Shown here one piece after another: positions 38,401 to 48,900 of a stretch of 64,000 nt of DNA. Source of the stretch: Trichoplusia ni (lineage: Eukaryota > Arthropoda > Insecta > Lepidoptera > Noctuidae). Under the pieces are notes generated by a model. The model had not been told where the DNA came from and made no database searches. It worked only from the letters and a program-made list of their open reading frames with translations. Both the position numbers and the translations under genes were made by a program. The stretch's first letter is position 1. Each line of letters opens with the position of its first letter. The stretch is taken from positions 4,588,001 to 4,652,000 of the forward strand of contig NC_039481.1 of the NCBI RefSeq assembly GCF_003590095.1, given 5' to 3'.

Positions 38401-41400
38401 AGTCTGTGCTATTTTCACTTTATACGAAATCTCATTCCCGACAGAAGTTCGTGCGGTGCACGGTGACGTGAAAACTGCGCTAAAATTAGCACTGACACAT
38501 TTTGACTACCGCTCGTTCCGGAGCTACTAAATCGTGCCGATTCCAGTGGCGTCGTGGAAGACGTAAGCTTCATGCATCGTATAAATTCCATGCCATGCGT
38601 GGGTGTTGTAGTTCTGGAGTTTTGGTTAGTGGCACTCACCACACTATTAGAACAACTATCGAGTACAACGCAGCTATGTCTCCTTTTTTTGAAAAGCGTT
38701 TTGTTGTGAACTCGGCAATGCACATAGATATCCACACGTTTACGCAAGCGTCGCCTCAGGACTCTGATCCGTCTGCGATGAGGGATGGTTACCGAGTCGG
38801 CGGGGCCCTCGCTGCTGCTCCGGTAAGTCTTGGGCGGTAGCGCCGGACTGGACGGAGCTGATTTACGTCGGAACGGCCGCGTGAATAGTTTGAAGAACGG
38901 TCTCGGCGGTATTATAGAGTGGAGGTGTAAGCGCAGCGTGTCCGCTGACGCTTTGGATCCGATTGAGGAGCGATCCTGATGATCGAATTTCGACTAAGAA
39001 TAGAATTAAGTTTCAGGATTACTTCTTTTTAAAAGTGGTTTGATTCTTGAAGTAGTGACTACTGACTAAAGATATACAATTCATGCTATCCTACCTGATG
39101 GTCAGGCGAGCTGCCGTCTAGACTGTCAACGCCGACAGTCTCAGCTGAGAGGTCTGGGCAGCCGCTAGGCGCCTCCTCGCAGCCGAGCTCTGCCAGCGCC
39201 GACCTGATCATCTCTGCTTGTTTGGCACACTTGCGCTCAGCTACGCGCAGCTCCAGCAGCTTGATCGGCTCTGACGTTGTCACCGGTAATGGTGGTGGAG
39301 AATGCCTGGGTCATGAATATTATTATATTAAGGTAAGGGATAAAAACCAATCTCGAAAACAATTACAGCAATACACCTAGAAATTCAGTGAGGAAATTAG
39401 CTGCCTGTGTTATTACCTGTCGATCCCGTTGACACCATTACTGAGTCCGGTGTTGTTGTTCTTGCAGACTCCGTTCCCAATGATCTCGGGTCCCTGCAAA
39501 GCGGTTTGCTTCTCCCTGTTGTCCAGTAGCGTGGCTTCCAGCTCTGTGAGCTTTTCCTTCAGCCATTCCACGGTAAGATTGTCCACCGTCAGCTGATTCG
39601 GCTGCAGCTTCCCACTTGTGTCTTCAACCAGACTCTCGTCGAAGTTAAACGTCACCGGCGTTGATGGCGGCGATCTAGAACAAAATGTACTTTGAAATGG
39701 TTGTAATGGATTGCTGTATCTAATTAAAGTAACTATCAATAATTTGTGGAGCAGATTGATTGATTAGCGCTGTCTGTCATCGTTGAATTAAAATACAAAT
39801 AATATTATGCTACAAATTTATACTATTTGTTTAGAAAAAGTTACTTGGGCATCATGATACACCTTAGTCAGATGTATAAGTAACCGAAGAAAGGAAAGAA
39901 ATATATGCTGGGGATTTTAAAGAGTGACAATAATTTATACACCGGTGTAGCATCTATCATGTAATATCTACGTTTGTTGGACCTACATCAAGAACCATTT
40001 TCATAACAGACGACCACAGCGCACGTCACTTGTGATTTGTAATTATATCATGAACTTGTAAACTCTATGTAATTCAATGTTTTAGATCCGTACTTACAAA
40101 GAACAAAAACAATAATGTTAGAAACATGACCTATCTCACTAATTGTGAAAGTTTTGAGTTAAAGAATAGCAATGGGCAATGCCTTCTAATTCAATTATCT
40201 TTTTATACCCCATAACGGACATTTTTGAAGTTGTGAAGAAGAAACGTGTGTAGCATGTTTTCTCTCTTCCACTACTGCAACAGGCGGAAAATCACTAAAT
40301 GACTCCTTCCGCTTTGGGTTGAGCAGAAGGGAGTGTCAGACTCTTACTGACTAAAACCAACCCATGTTCCTTCCTTTGCCCTTCGTGTACGGAGGCCACG
40401 ATAAGCCTTTCGGCCATTCCCACTCCCCTGCTTGCCTGCTTTTTTTATAGTGCTAGACTCTCAACAGCTTCATAATGGGAAACCCACAAATAACATGAAC
40501 ACTTATTTCCAATAGCCACAAAACAACGAACGCGCAATGGCCTTGAAGAATTACCTTTAAAAGTAAACGTCAGTTCCTGAACGTTACTGAATCATACTTC
40601 TCACCTTCGAATACTCATCGCTCATTGACATCGCGATCACTTTCAAATTTAATTGTTAGTCATAAATAATTAAAGGCTAAATTCTTTGAATGATAACTGA
40701 TTGTGTCGTTGTTGTCTTGGTAAACGGGGATTTTATTTAACCATTTTGAAGTAGGAAATCAGAAATATCATTTAACGTTCTACTCTAATATCTAAAATCT
40801 CTCCTAAACCTAAACCTCTGATATCTAAAATCCGTTGACTTGAAATTTTATATATATCAGAGGTAGAGCCCGCATAACAGCACAAAACTATCGACAAAGT
40901 TGTTGTGTACCAAAAGTAATCGTTATTTTCCTTAACCAGTGTTCGACGAAAAATAACTTTTATGAGTCCTAGTAAATTAATGTCTCAAAATCCTTTTTCC
41001 TTGAGATATCCGAGAACACGGTCCGTATTTTAATTATTAGAATTTATTAATTGTTTAGTCAAAAGTTATTATATGAGCGGCATTATTTACTTTTATAAAA
41101 TTACTATGGTAACCATTACGGACTACCGATGAGCACATCCTACTAATATCATAAGCGAAAAAGTTTGTAGGTTTGTTCCTCTTGCGCGCAAAAACCACTT
41201 CAACAACATTTAATTAACACTTATCTTAAGAGTATCCTAAGAGGTAACTTGCCCAAAATGTAAGTGTAACAAAAAAAGGTGCGAATTTAATACGAATTTC
41301 CTGTTGTTTGAGTGTCCAGAAGCGAGATAATAATACAGCAGTTACAAACTGTGCTACCAGTAAGTAGGTACACATTAAACATTGCCAAATCGAAAGTATC

Positions 41401-43730
41401 CGGTATCATTTTACTTTCTATTGCACTCTTGGCAGAAACTCGCTGCGATAATAATTAATGACACTGCAGAAACCTACACTTGGCTGACAATTGTAATTTG
41501 AGGATGGAATAACAAAATATATGCTTGCATGTTGTAGGTACTCAGCGATACACGTGGGAATAATACATATCGAGTGTTATATGCCTCAGCATTTTATGTT
41601 TTACATATTATTTAAGTACCGACGCCTCAAAAACCCCTAGTATTATTAGGAACAATTTTATCTTAACGACGATAAAAATCCCCAAAAAAAATAAAGAAAT
41701 AGAGTTAAGAAACTTATCACTTTAAACACTTTACCGAATGACCAGTGTAAACGCTACTAGAAATGTCACTTGTCTACAGTAGCTTGTTAATATAAAACTT
41801 GTTAAGAACGATTCCGGATGCATAACTTACTTGTACTTCTCAATAAACTCCTTGTATTCATCTTGAGGCCTTAGATTCTGTATGGTTGTTTCTATTTTGG
41901 TCTGAATCTCTCTAAACTTGTCCGTGCTGAAGTCTGATCTCTGCACCACTTCAAGTAGAACTCCTTTCCTGTATAAACATAGATTAAATCAGTATTATAT
42001 AATTTTAAAACTGTGAATATCATCGAAACAGGGAATAAAACAAATTTACAAATGATGAAAGGTAATGGGTGAAGACTGCCATTTCAATTAATAAACTTCT
42101 AATGAGATAACGGATTAATTACAACGGTCAATTAGTTTTATTTAAAACAGTTTAATTTACACGAATTTACGCACGACAGTGGCCTAAAATTGTTTTAAGA
42201 CGGTTTAAACCTTTTTTTAAACAACTACACATAATCAATTTACTATTAACATTGGGTCAAGGAAAACAACGTTTTCTTTAGTTAGACAATTGTAGACAAC
42301 TTGAAGGGTGCATGCTGAACTCTCAACACATCCTCATCTCTCATCGCTACGTACAAGTCCGTCTCTCTTTTCTAGAACAATATAGCAGGTACGTAATTTT
42401 ATTCAATTAGCTCTCAGCTCAAGACTGTTATTTTATTCAGTCAAAGCTTTTTATCAGGCCGCGAAGCCAGCAAAGAAATTCTCCACTCCTTACTTACCTA
42501 ATATTATATTTTTTCGAAGCTTAGGCTTAGGTTAACTTCTGAACAAATGTGGAGGCAAAAAAATAACGAGCTCTTTAAAAACCAGTATAAGAGACGGAAA
42601 GCGCACTAACCCGTAATACATACAAAAATCATTTTATTCTTCAGCATGTGGTGTCCCACTACTTGGTAAAAGCATTCCTCAAATCTTTCAAAAATTCCCT
42701 ATTCCGTACACGATTCGACTTACGTACGTGATTCGAGATCAGCCCTCCTATTATGGCAGCTATACTTGCTAATACAAAAGGTAGTACCAAAAACTTAGTC
42801 CACATCTTACCATGACGTGGCCGTAGCTTCTCCCTGCCGGCGCTGCTGGTCCATCAGCGTGGGTAGTGCAGCAGTCCGCAGCGCCCTCTCGCACTCGGTC
42901 GCCTCTGCAAGCAGCAGGACATACTCGTTGTGAGCGCGGTGAAGCCGCCTGCAGGCCTTGCCGTACTTGTCCCGAGTCTCGTCCAGCTTGCGACCTCCTC
43001 GGCTTGTTGGACCTGGAAAATTAAAAGAATAATTGTTGAGGATTACTGGCATCAACTGCTGTTTTTTCTTGATGTACGAATGGACCCAAATATACAACTT
43101 TTAGATTCTTCTACTAGTAGAAGGGCAAAAGTTACGATTAATCCGTATAATTTCTCTTAATATTTTCGGCGATTTGTAAAATATAACATATTACTTACCT
43201 TTATTAAAAAAATAAAGGGTGTTATGACAAAATGTCGTATGATGCAAACTATAAAAGTTTAAATTGTTATACTAATATGTGCAAGGATGTTTAGAAGAAT
43301 CATATTAGGGAAAACGTATGGACATTTGATACAAGATTCCCCGAATTCTGCTTTTATTGACATTACATAACGCTAAAAGAAATAGCCCACAGGTGTAGCG
43401 CACATACCTAATAGTATCGCAAATTGCCAAGTAGTTATGTCAATACGAACATATTTGATACAGTTATCAGTCCATGCTAAGGTCAATATAAAGAATAAAA
43501 TTAAACTCAAACTTGCAAATTGAGTTTCTTTCATATTATTATCTATTCACGAACATGAATGCGAGAGGATTTGCTCCTCATATTAATCTCATTAACATTT
43601 TTAAAAACTATTTTAATACTAAAAATGTCTTACATTTAAGGTAGTTTTCCTCGAACTTGGCTCTCATCTGTTTGTACGACTCAAGACACTTTTGGTACTC
43701 GCTTTGTTTCCTTTGCACCTCTTCTGACAA
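32340..43730 (-). CDS. FER: Tyrosine-protein kinase FER/FPS (5' exons missing)
   Basis: Cytoplasmic non-receptor tyrosine kinase of the FES/FER family, which links membrane-bound F-BAR scaffolding to adhesion and cytoskeletal signalling. In transcript order on the - strand the exons are 43730-43634, 43012-42811, 41968-41831, 39674-39417, 39305-39095, 38993-38793 (linker), 37810-37610, 36572-36396, 34982-34769, 33684-33409, 33059-32937 and 32476-32340 (stop TAA 32342-32340). Every junction is GT-AG and every phase joins. Without the linker exon the visible part is 677 aa, or 744 with it. Order of parts: end of F-BAR/coiled coil (HNEYVLLL), second coiled coil (LTVDNLTVEWLKEKL), linker, SH2 (WFHGVLPREE, GDYLVRET), kinase ([32 protein letters not shown]). 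The roughly 130-residue FCH start expected for the family was not found up to 64000. An alternative short start is listed separately. Confidence 0.93.
32601..32733 (+). repeat. LINE C-terminal relic in the last FER intron
   Basis: The first frame reads RPRGRPRCR then a stop. After a frame change it continues WKEESEIFAQLWTTW. The order RGRP... W.E...FAQ.W is the C-terminal end of many insect LINE reverse transcriptases. Stops and a frameshift show it is dead. It lies antisense to FER. Confidence 0.5.
32937..33059 (-). CDS. FER: FER exon: kinase subdomains VIII-X
   Basis: Reads KYTSLCDVWSYGVLMWEIF then SKGDTPYAGMSN and ends REKIDTG across the junction. DVWSYG is subdomain IX, with the structural Asp. 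Acceptor TTTCCAG, donor GTATGA; phases 1 and 1. Confidence 0.93.
33409..33684 (-). CDS. FER: FER exon: catalytic and activation loops
   Basis: Contains [20 protein letters not shown] (catalytic loop with Asp and the RAARN-type tyrosine-kinase signature), KISDFGMSR (metal-binding DFG) and the activation loop EEEEYIVSGG. It continues [16 protein letters not shown]. The likely autophosphorylated Tyr follows four Glu, where human FER has a less acidic stretch. Ends AACTTTG|GTGAG. Confidence 0.95.
34769..34982 (-). CDS. FER: FER exon: kinase N-lobe
   Basis: Starts GNFGDVYKARL, completing the glycine-rich loop begun as KIGR in the exon before. It carries VAVKTC (ATP-anchoring Lys), then FLQEGRILKQYQHPNIVRLI (alpha-C Glu and subdomain IV) and MIVMELVPG up to the donor (gatekeeper Met). 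The first intron base follows the G at 34769. Confidence 0.95.
36396..36572 (-). CDS. FER: FER exon: SH2 C-terminal half and SH2-kinase linker
   Basis: Reads GHYRFEGAAFPSVAELIAWQ, the second half of the SH2 fold. Then come the SH2-kinase linker and NNDDVQLLDKIGR, the start of the kinase. 59 codons, phase 0 at both ends. Donor AGG|GTGAGT. Confidence 0.92.
37610..37810 (-). CDS. FER: FER exon: SH2 N-terminal half
   Basis: After TTGTTAG it reads VSVSETERTLVEQEWFHG, matching the human ISISEKPLAEQDWYHG entry into SH2. It continues GDYLVRET (phosphotyrosine-binding Arg in the FLVRES position) and KHFIVQTTPE. 67 codons, phase 0 at both ends. Phase 0 lets it accept the coiled-coil exon, the linker exon or the short alternative first exon. 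Confidence 0.93.
38080..38190 (-). CDS. FER: Candidate alternative first exon of a short FER isoform
   Basis: ATG at 38190 opens MDPFSLYITHSELPPPVVV, then PRRKKRLKQLQLELEKEL, and meets a good donor (CTC|GTACGT, gt at 38079-38078) in phase 0. This fits the SH2 exon start at 37810 exactly. Joined to the downstream exons it gives 37 + 375 = 412 aa, about 47 kDa: SH2 plus kinase with no F-BAR. Mammalian FerT and the short Drosophila isoform have that architecture and use internal promoters. The peptide has a proline run, a basic patch and a leucine/glutamate-rich helix, so it looks coded rather than random. It could instead be an internal exon using an acceptor GGTTAG|GTA at 38195-38194, which is also phase 0. 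Confidence 0.55.
38191..38420 (-). promoter_or_regulatory. FER: Possible internal promoter and 5' UTR of the short FER isoform
   Basis: On the - strand an initiator-like TCAGTT (38389-38384) lies about 200 bases before the ATG at 38190. It has a downstream GGACGT (38359-38354), close to, but one base off, the spacing of the insect downstream promoter element. There is no TATA box. The stretch is richer in CpG than the FER introns around it. This is inference only. Confidence 0.25.
38793..38993 (-). CDS. FER: FER linker exon before SH2 (basic, Ser/Pro-rich)
   Basis: Not obvious as an open frame with an ATG, but well supported. Acceptor CTATTCTTAG, 67 codons, phase 0 at both ends, donor TCG|GTAACC. 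It starts SKFDHQDRSSIG, where human FER has SKFESIRHSIAG at the same place before SH2. It continues with IIPPRPFFKLFTRPFRRKS and SAPSSPALPPKTYRSSSEG. The basic stretch plus SP and PPxK motifs suggest a flexible regulatory linker open to phosphorylation and possibly SH3 or membrane contact. It may be skipped in some transcripts, since both flanking exons are phase 0. Confidence 0.65.
39095..39305 (-). CDS. FER: FER exon: second coiled coil to linker
   Basis: Starts HSPPPLPVTTSEP after a split Arg. A helical stretch LLELRVAERKCAKQAEMI and RSALAELGC follows, then an acidic/Ser-rich tail ending SPDHQ at the donor CAG|GTAGGA. It is phase 1 at the start and phase 0 at the end. Equivalent to the poorly conserved region between coiled coil and SH2. 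Confidence 0.85.
39417..39674 (-). CDS. FER: FER exon: FX/coiled-coil region
   Basis: Reads SPPSTPVTFNFDESLVED then LQPNQLTVDNLTVEWLKEKL and TELEATLLDNREKQTAL. The TF.FDESL and L..NLT.E.L motifs follow the F-BAR domain in FER/FES proteins. It ends in a Gly/Asn-rich spacer (NGVCKNNNTGLSNGVNG). Acceptor TTCTAG, donor ACAG|GTAATA. Confidence 0.9.
40205..40445. repeat. Interspersed lepidopteran-type repeat in a FER intron
   Basis: GAGTGTCAGACTCTTACTGA (about 40331-40350) followed by CTAAAACCAACCC is a phrase I know as a common interspersed repeat in moth genomes. A second copy of the same phrase is at 55311-55330. Boundaries are approximate; element class unknown. Confidence 0.45.
41831..41968 (-). 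CDS. FER: FER exon: end of F-BAR domain
   Basis: Starts KGVLLEVVQRSDFSTDK after a Trp split across the intron. It continues FREIQTKIETTIQNL and PQDEYKEFIEKYK. The .P..EY..FI pattern closes the F-BAR helical bundle in FER and FES. Donor ACAA|GTAAGT. Confidence 0.9.
42811..43012 (-). CDS. FER: FER exon: F-BAR long helices
   Basis: Reads RGGRKLDETRDKYGKACRRL, then HRAHNEYVLLLAEATECERA, then the next helix to SW at the junction. KY.KA...LH..HN.YVL is diagnostic of the FER/FES F-BAR domain. Acceptor TTTTCCAG, donor CATG|GTAAGA. Confidence 0.92.
43634..43730 (-). CDS. FER: FER exon: F-BAR helix, most upstream exon found
   Basis: Reads LSEEVQRKQSEYQKCLESYK then QMRAKFEENYLK and donates one base at T|GTAAGA. 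It is charged and helical, fitting the middle of the F-BAR domain (residues about 130-165). Acceptor TTCACAG. The exon before it must end in phase 0; none is recognised in the 20 kb upstream. Confidence 0.88.
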
Positions 43731-45154
43731 CTGTGAACAAGAAAAAAGAAATTTAATCAAAGTGTTTCAAAAAATCAATTTCAAGAATCTGAGTAACAGA
43801 AAACTTAACAAATATTAAGAAGTGAAATGCATTCTCACAAAACAGTTTTAGATAATCAATCCAAAATAAAAGTAAGCAAGGATTTAACAATCAAGGCCCA
43901 GGTGTTTAAACTGAGCGTTGATAAACCAGTCAGTCTGGATATCTCTAAAAGGACATGCGTACACGCAGACAAAAGAGTAACCTGTTCAGCAGGAAAATTA
44001 CGTAGGAAACCATTTGTGTTTTCCAAATACGAACCAGTTTTGCAATACAAGTTTTTAAGTTTGATAAAACGCATCAATAAATTCCCACGTGGAATTATTT
44101 ATCGGTACATCTATATCGAACTATTAAATAAAGCGATAAATCCCAATGAAAACAGATGCGCTCGAATAATAAATTAGTGTAGCGGCGCGCACGCATGTGT
44201 GGGACGAACAAATCATGCTCACAACGAGATTTATTCGCTCATCGCGCCCTCACGTTAGCACCTCGGTGTGTAGTCACTTACACCATCTATCAGTCACTAA
44301 CAACATTCACAGTTACACTTTTATTACGCCCAGAACAATATAGGCAAACCCATCTACCTGGCTCCAGCGGAAAAAATACAAAAATAATTTAATTATCTTG
44401 TTTAACCTGTATGTAGGAAACCGCAGTTACTACCTGCCCTCAGCTTATGCATAATTATGCAAAAAGGTGAATCGATATGTTCAAACAGCGTGTAAACTGT
44501 AACAAAAACTAGCTCTGGCCTACTCGCTTCTGTGAAACGATCTTAGCGAACTTGAATAATAAGTTATACTTTACTAGTAATTTAAAACTACGATTTAGAA
44601 TGTGATTAAGTTAACCGTGACAAAACCTTATAAAGGCGTTATCATCTACCAAATGATGTTTACACGTGTACAATATACGTGACAAATTGTTTACTTTCTT
44701 CTACAAAAATTAAGAAAGAGTCTCACCGTCATGATTGACACACGAAAGTTTTCTCACGGCGGCACTTACTGTACAAGCGCTAATTAAATAAAGAGTTAAT
44801 GACACCTATTTATGTTCTCCTCGCCTATTACGTATCGACACGTTTTTTACAACTGCAATTAACAATCAAATGCTAATCTTGAATTGCTTCTTTATGTGAA
44901 GCAAAAAAAAACTTCTGAGACACATGTATGTATTCATTTATGTAAATATATAATGCATTATGACGCCATGTTTTATGCAATACTCTTACTGTGACTGAAA
45001 TGAGTTATTGTTGTCTTAGAAACATTTACGTATGCTAAGCGGTTTGTAAACACCATTTTCAAATAGATTTCTGTCTAGCCCTGCGTTAAATCTATCGGGT
45101 GACTCATCTATACCTATTTATGTTGCTCTTATTCTAAATTCAGCACTTTCCAAA

Positions 45155-45220
45155 CTAAGTTGGGATCAGCTTGCACTCTAACCCGATTCAGCTAAGTACC
45201 AGTGTTACAAAGAGAAAAAT
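45155..45220 (+). repeat. Lepidopteran interspersed repeat fragment
   Basis: AGTTGGGATCAGCTTGCACT then CTAACCCGATTCAGCTAAGT and ACCAGTGTTACAAAG is a decayed copy of a phrase common in moth genomes (AGTTGGGGTCGGCTTCCAGT...). The rest of the element is too eroded to bound. Confidence 0.45.
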
Positions 45221-46189
45221 AAGTTTGGGTAATTCCTCCCTAAAAGGCTTTTTTAGAGCTTTATTAATTTATTTGAAATGGAGCAGAGAGTGAATAACTT
45301 TTATCAATTAATTAAAAGCAAAATTTGAACGATAACTAACTTAAATCAAAGCAACAGATATTTCAGTAAAGTATGATGGGTACGCCTATGATCTCCAAAT
45401 ATGACAATGACATCAGTACATTCAATCATAGATGAGATGACGGAAGCTTCGGCTGGCAACATTACGGCAGTACCTACGGATAGCCTTCATGTTTACGGTA
45501 CAAATACTAACAGTATCAATAATGACTAAATAGTAATCGCAATCGCAAATAGTCGTCGGTAAACAATAGCGTATAAAACAAAGATACATAGACAATGTTG
45601 TTTTAACATAGTTTTGATAGTTTGTTGACACAAATACACACACACAAATTCACAGACAATGACATCGTTAAGGGAGTTTTAAAAAGAAATTATAATAAGC
45701 ACTTTAATATAACGAATTAGTTGTAGTTAGGGATGACGTACGCCTATGTATGTTGCAGGTTTCGATCTCAGGCAAGACTCGATACGACTTTTTCGAAGTT
45801 ACATGCTTACATTGTTACTTTAAGTCATTACTGTTAAAGGTTAAATTAAAAAAAATCCAATAGAATCCATCCAGAAATTAGAATATGGAATCACCAACCC
45901 ACCGCGATCTGTGATTACCGTGACCTTAGTGATCAATGCTCAATTCCTCTCGTAAAGAGGAAGTTTCTTCAGCATTTCCAGGATGTTATTTATAATGTAA
46001 AGAATTATTAGTCAATTAAACACACCTGAAGACCATCAATCAGACTCAGATGAGCTTTCGAAATTAAGAAGTTGTCAATGTCATTGGAAACGGCAAATCA
46101 AGAACCATTGTCTTTCGCTTTCCTAATTACTAGCCAGTTATTGGCAAGGTCAAAGATCTAGGCAACTTCTCTAAAACGGAAGCGTTGAT

Positions 46190-46582
46190 ATGAAAATGTT
46201 AGACAACAAGTGCCATGACTTTGACATTTTAGTTTTAAACATAAGCGATTCGATTAGCTTTACCGCTCAATATAATTTGTCTACAAGCCCTGAATTCATG
46301 TTTAACAGAATCATGATACCATTTGTACGAAAAACTTCTAATAAAATGCCTGCAAAACAAACAAAACACGATCGGGTCCCAAATATGTACCTTCAGAGTA
46401 TTTGGCAGTTATTGACAACATGCTTGGGTGTTGGCTCGCGTCAGCGCCCGTCATCCGGAAATATTTGGCATAACATCGTCATGCTTGTGCCTAACCATGT
46501 TTACACCGATTGTTTTGACGTAAAAAGTTGTTTAGTAAATATAATCTGCAGTTTAGATTCAAGATCAATAACATTTAGCTAA
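46190..46582 (+). other. 130-codon unassigned open reading frame
   Basis: ATG at 46190 in a plausible context runs to TAG at 46580. The predicted product has no motif I recognise, no signal peptide, no clear membrane segment and a mixed composition (Ser, Asn and Ile rich). Flanks show no poly(A) signal or splice site that argues for a gene. AT-rich DNA can give a frame of this size by chance; a relic transposon is another option. I do not call it a gene. Confidence 0.15.
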
Positions 46583-48834
46583 ATTTTCGGAGTGTTGAAC
46601 GATTGTGTGATTTCATTTATTGTTTAGTTTTAGACACTTTTATAACGTCATTATTATCTTATAGTCGTTTGGTGCCTAACAATAATCCGCTGCCGAGACA
46701 CATTTATAATAAATGTTTCACACTGCTGACGATCCTTTTAACTAGATAGCTATAAAACAAAATTAACAGTAAATATTCAGACAAAATATTCAGCTTTTTG
46801 TGTCTTAAGTACTCCAACAATAACCAAAATTTTAATTCAATGTCTATGATTTTAGAAAACTGAATTATTAAGTAAGGAAATCATTTATTCCAAAGCAAAA
46901 ATATAATAATCGTAACACATTAAATGATCATTAGATGATTCATTCGTCATCACTGGCCTAAGGTAGGGAACACCCGAAATTAATTTCAGTATAAATTAAA
47001 ATGATATTAACGTAATTTGGGTTCGGGCGTTGAGGTGCGAAATATATTAATGTTGCTGTCAATCTCCTGCAAGATATACTACATTTTAAAAGATTTGTTC
47101 CATATAAATACTATTTTTACACTATTTTGTGAGGTACAGAATAGAAATCTTCGTTGACTATCCTTGCTCTGATATCATAGAGACTCCTCGACTCTACTGG
47201 TGAAATTCATACACGTTTGTTGTTACCTACTGAGGATCCTAGATTGAAATCTATGTGTAAATTAAGTATTTAATAAAGCTGTCACTGTTAAACGGTATAA
47301 AAGAATGTGACAACTAGTCTGCATATCTCATGTTCAGTTTTTTTGCTTATACTAGTTTAAAGCAATAAATAAATTCGTTCCGTATACTTCTAGGTACCTA
47401 CACATGCAACCAAAACATATATAATAATCTAAACTACCACATAGGATATTAATAATTTACGACGTGCTTATTAGAGGATAAAATATAGCTAGCTAATAAA
47501 ACTCCAGTTTCACGTAAGAAAAATAAATCAAAATAACAGTATCCGGTGTCTGTGCAGGCCGTATTACGAGAGCTAACGGATATTTTTGTCTTGAGTCTCA
47601 TATCAACCGAAAAACCACATGCAGACAGGTTTTGTCGAGAAAATTATGGCGTTTAGTATCAAAGTTTTTATACTTTCAGTTAAGGTTAAACATTGTTAAG
47701 AATCTGCCGACCGAGATTAGCAAAATATTTCTAATGAGATCCAATCAATCCGTGTAGAATTTTGATAAACAAATGACTTGTTAAATATGAAGTACAAAAT
47801 CTAACGGCAGAAATAAAATGACTTGATTCGAAAAAGAATAAACAAACAAATATTCCATGATCAAGGGTCGATACTTTGGTAAGACAAGGCTTGGTTGTTG
47901 TATATTGTGGGTTGTACCATAACCACACCTCTACGCGTCCTTTTAACCTAATTAACAGATTTAGTGCTAATTAAAGCACCTATATTCAAAGTTACAATTA
48001 CCAGTTAAATGTAAGGACCAATTGTTCTCTTGAGTCTTTCTAAATAACGGTTGTACTTATTAGTTCTAAAGCTTTTACAATATAAATATTTATTACAAGA
48101 TTTTAAGTACGTTCGCTAAACATTATATATTATATGTTCAGCAATTGAAGAAGAAGAACTGATACTTAATAAGCTATTAGCAATTTATTTTATTTGCATT
48201 TTACATTCACCGTAGCAACTATCGGTTATAGAAGTTTCTCACAAATCTGTTGATTGAGAATGATTGGATCAATAAATAACATCGGTCTCATCTTATATTC
48301 AATAACTCATCCAAAACGAAAGTGAAACCGATCTTACCAGTATATGACAAGCAGAAATATCCGAACATTTTAAACTTGATAATAATTACAAGAATTCGAA
48401 GTATGTGACATGCATTACCGTTAAACGTGGACAATGAAGGCGGTAATCCGCAATGAGCAATTGTCATGCTAATGTTCCTCTGTGGAATAAGTCATGAAGA
48501 CACTAACTTTTAAACTGTCGCTGTCGTGGTCTTTGAAGACACTGCTAATGACACACCTATTATTTTGTATAATATTCTTTAAAATTCATGTGATATTTGC
48601 AATTCTTGGAATTTCTAAAATTAGTATCCAAAATTCTTGCTTGACAATGAAAAATATTTATGCAAAGACATCATTACTGACACTGCTGTGATTCAATGTC
48701 TAGAACGATGGAATGGAAAGTTTAACTCAACATAAAAACAGACAACTTAACCATAATAGCTTGTATTGCATCAGAAATTAAATTACTAGCAATAAAAATA
48801 TAAGAATGTGAACACAAAGGACATAAACAAAAGC

Positions 48835-48900
48835 TCACGTCGGAGGTCCCAGCACAGCGCCCTGTGGTAAACCACTAACAACGCATGCAGTTCGTTGACT
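48835..48900 (-). repeat. LINE reverse-transcriptase relic (LPQGAVLGP motif)
   Basis: On the - strand it reads ACVVSGLPQGAVLGPPT then TGA. This is the reverse-transcriptase motif (G.PQGS.L.P) that precedes the catalytic YxDD in non-LTR elements. The frame ends right after it, and no YADD follows, so it is a truncated dead fragment. Confidence 0.6.

Noticed and set aside
43827..44177. 116-codon open frame on the + strand just upstream of the FER F-BAR exon
   Set aside because: No similarity known to me, antisense position inside the expected FER intron, and an opposing open frame of 73 codons; composition-driven.
45755..45790. GTTTCGATCTCAGGCAAGACTC as a pol III B box
   Set aside because: Imperfect match and no A box at the right distance.
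46020..46100. Minus-strand segment reading NDIDNFLISKAHLSLIDGLQ before a GTGTGT donor, considered as a missing FER FCH exon
   Set aside because: A stop lies a few codons upstream with no usable acceptor in between, and the conserved Trp of the FCH region is absent.
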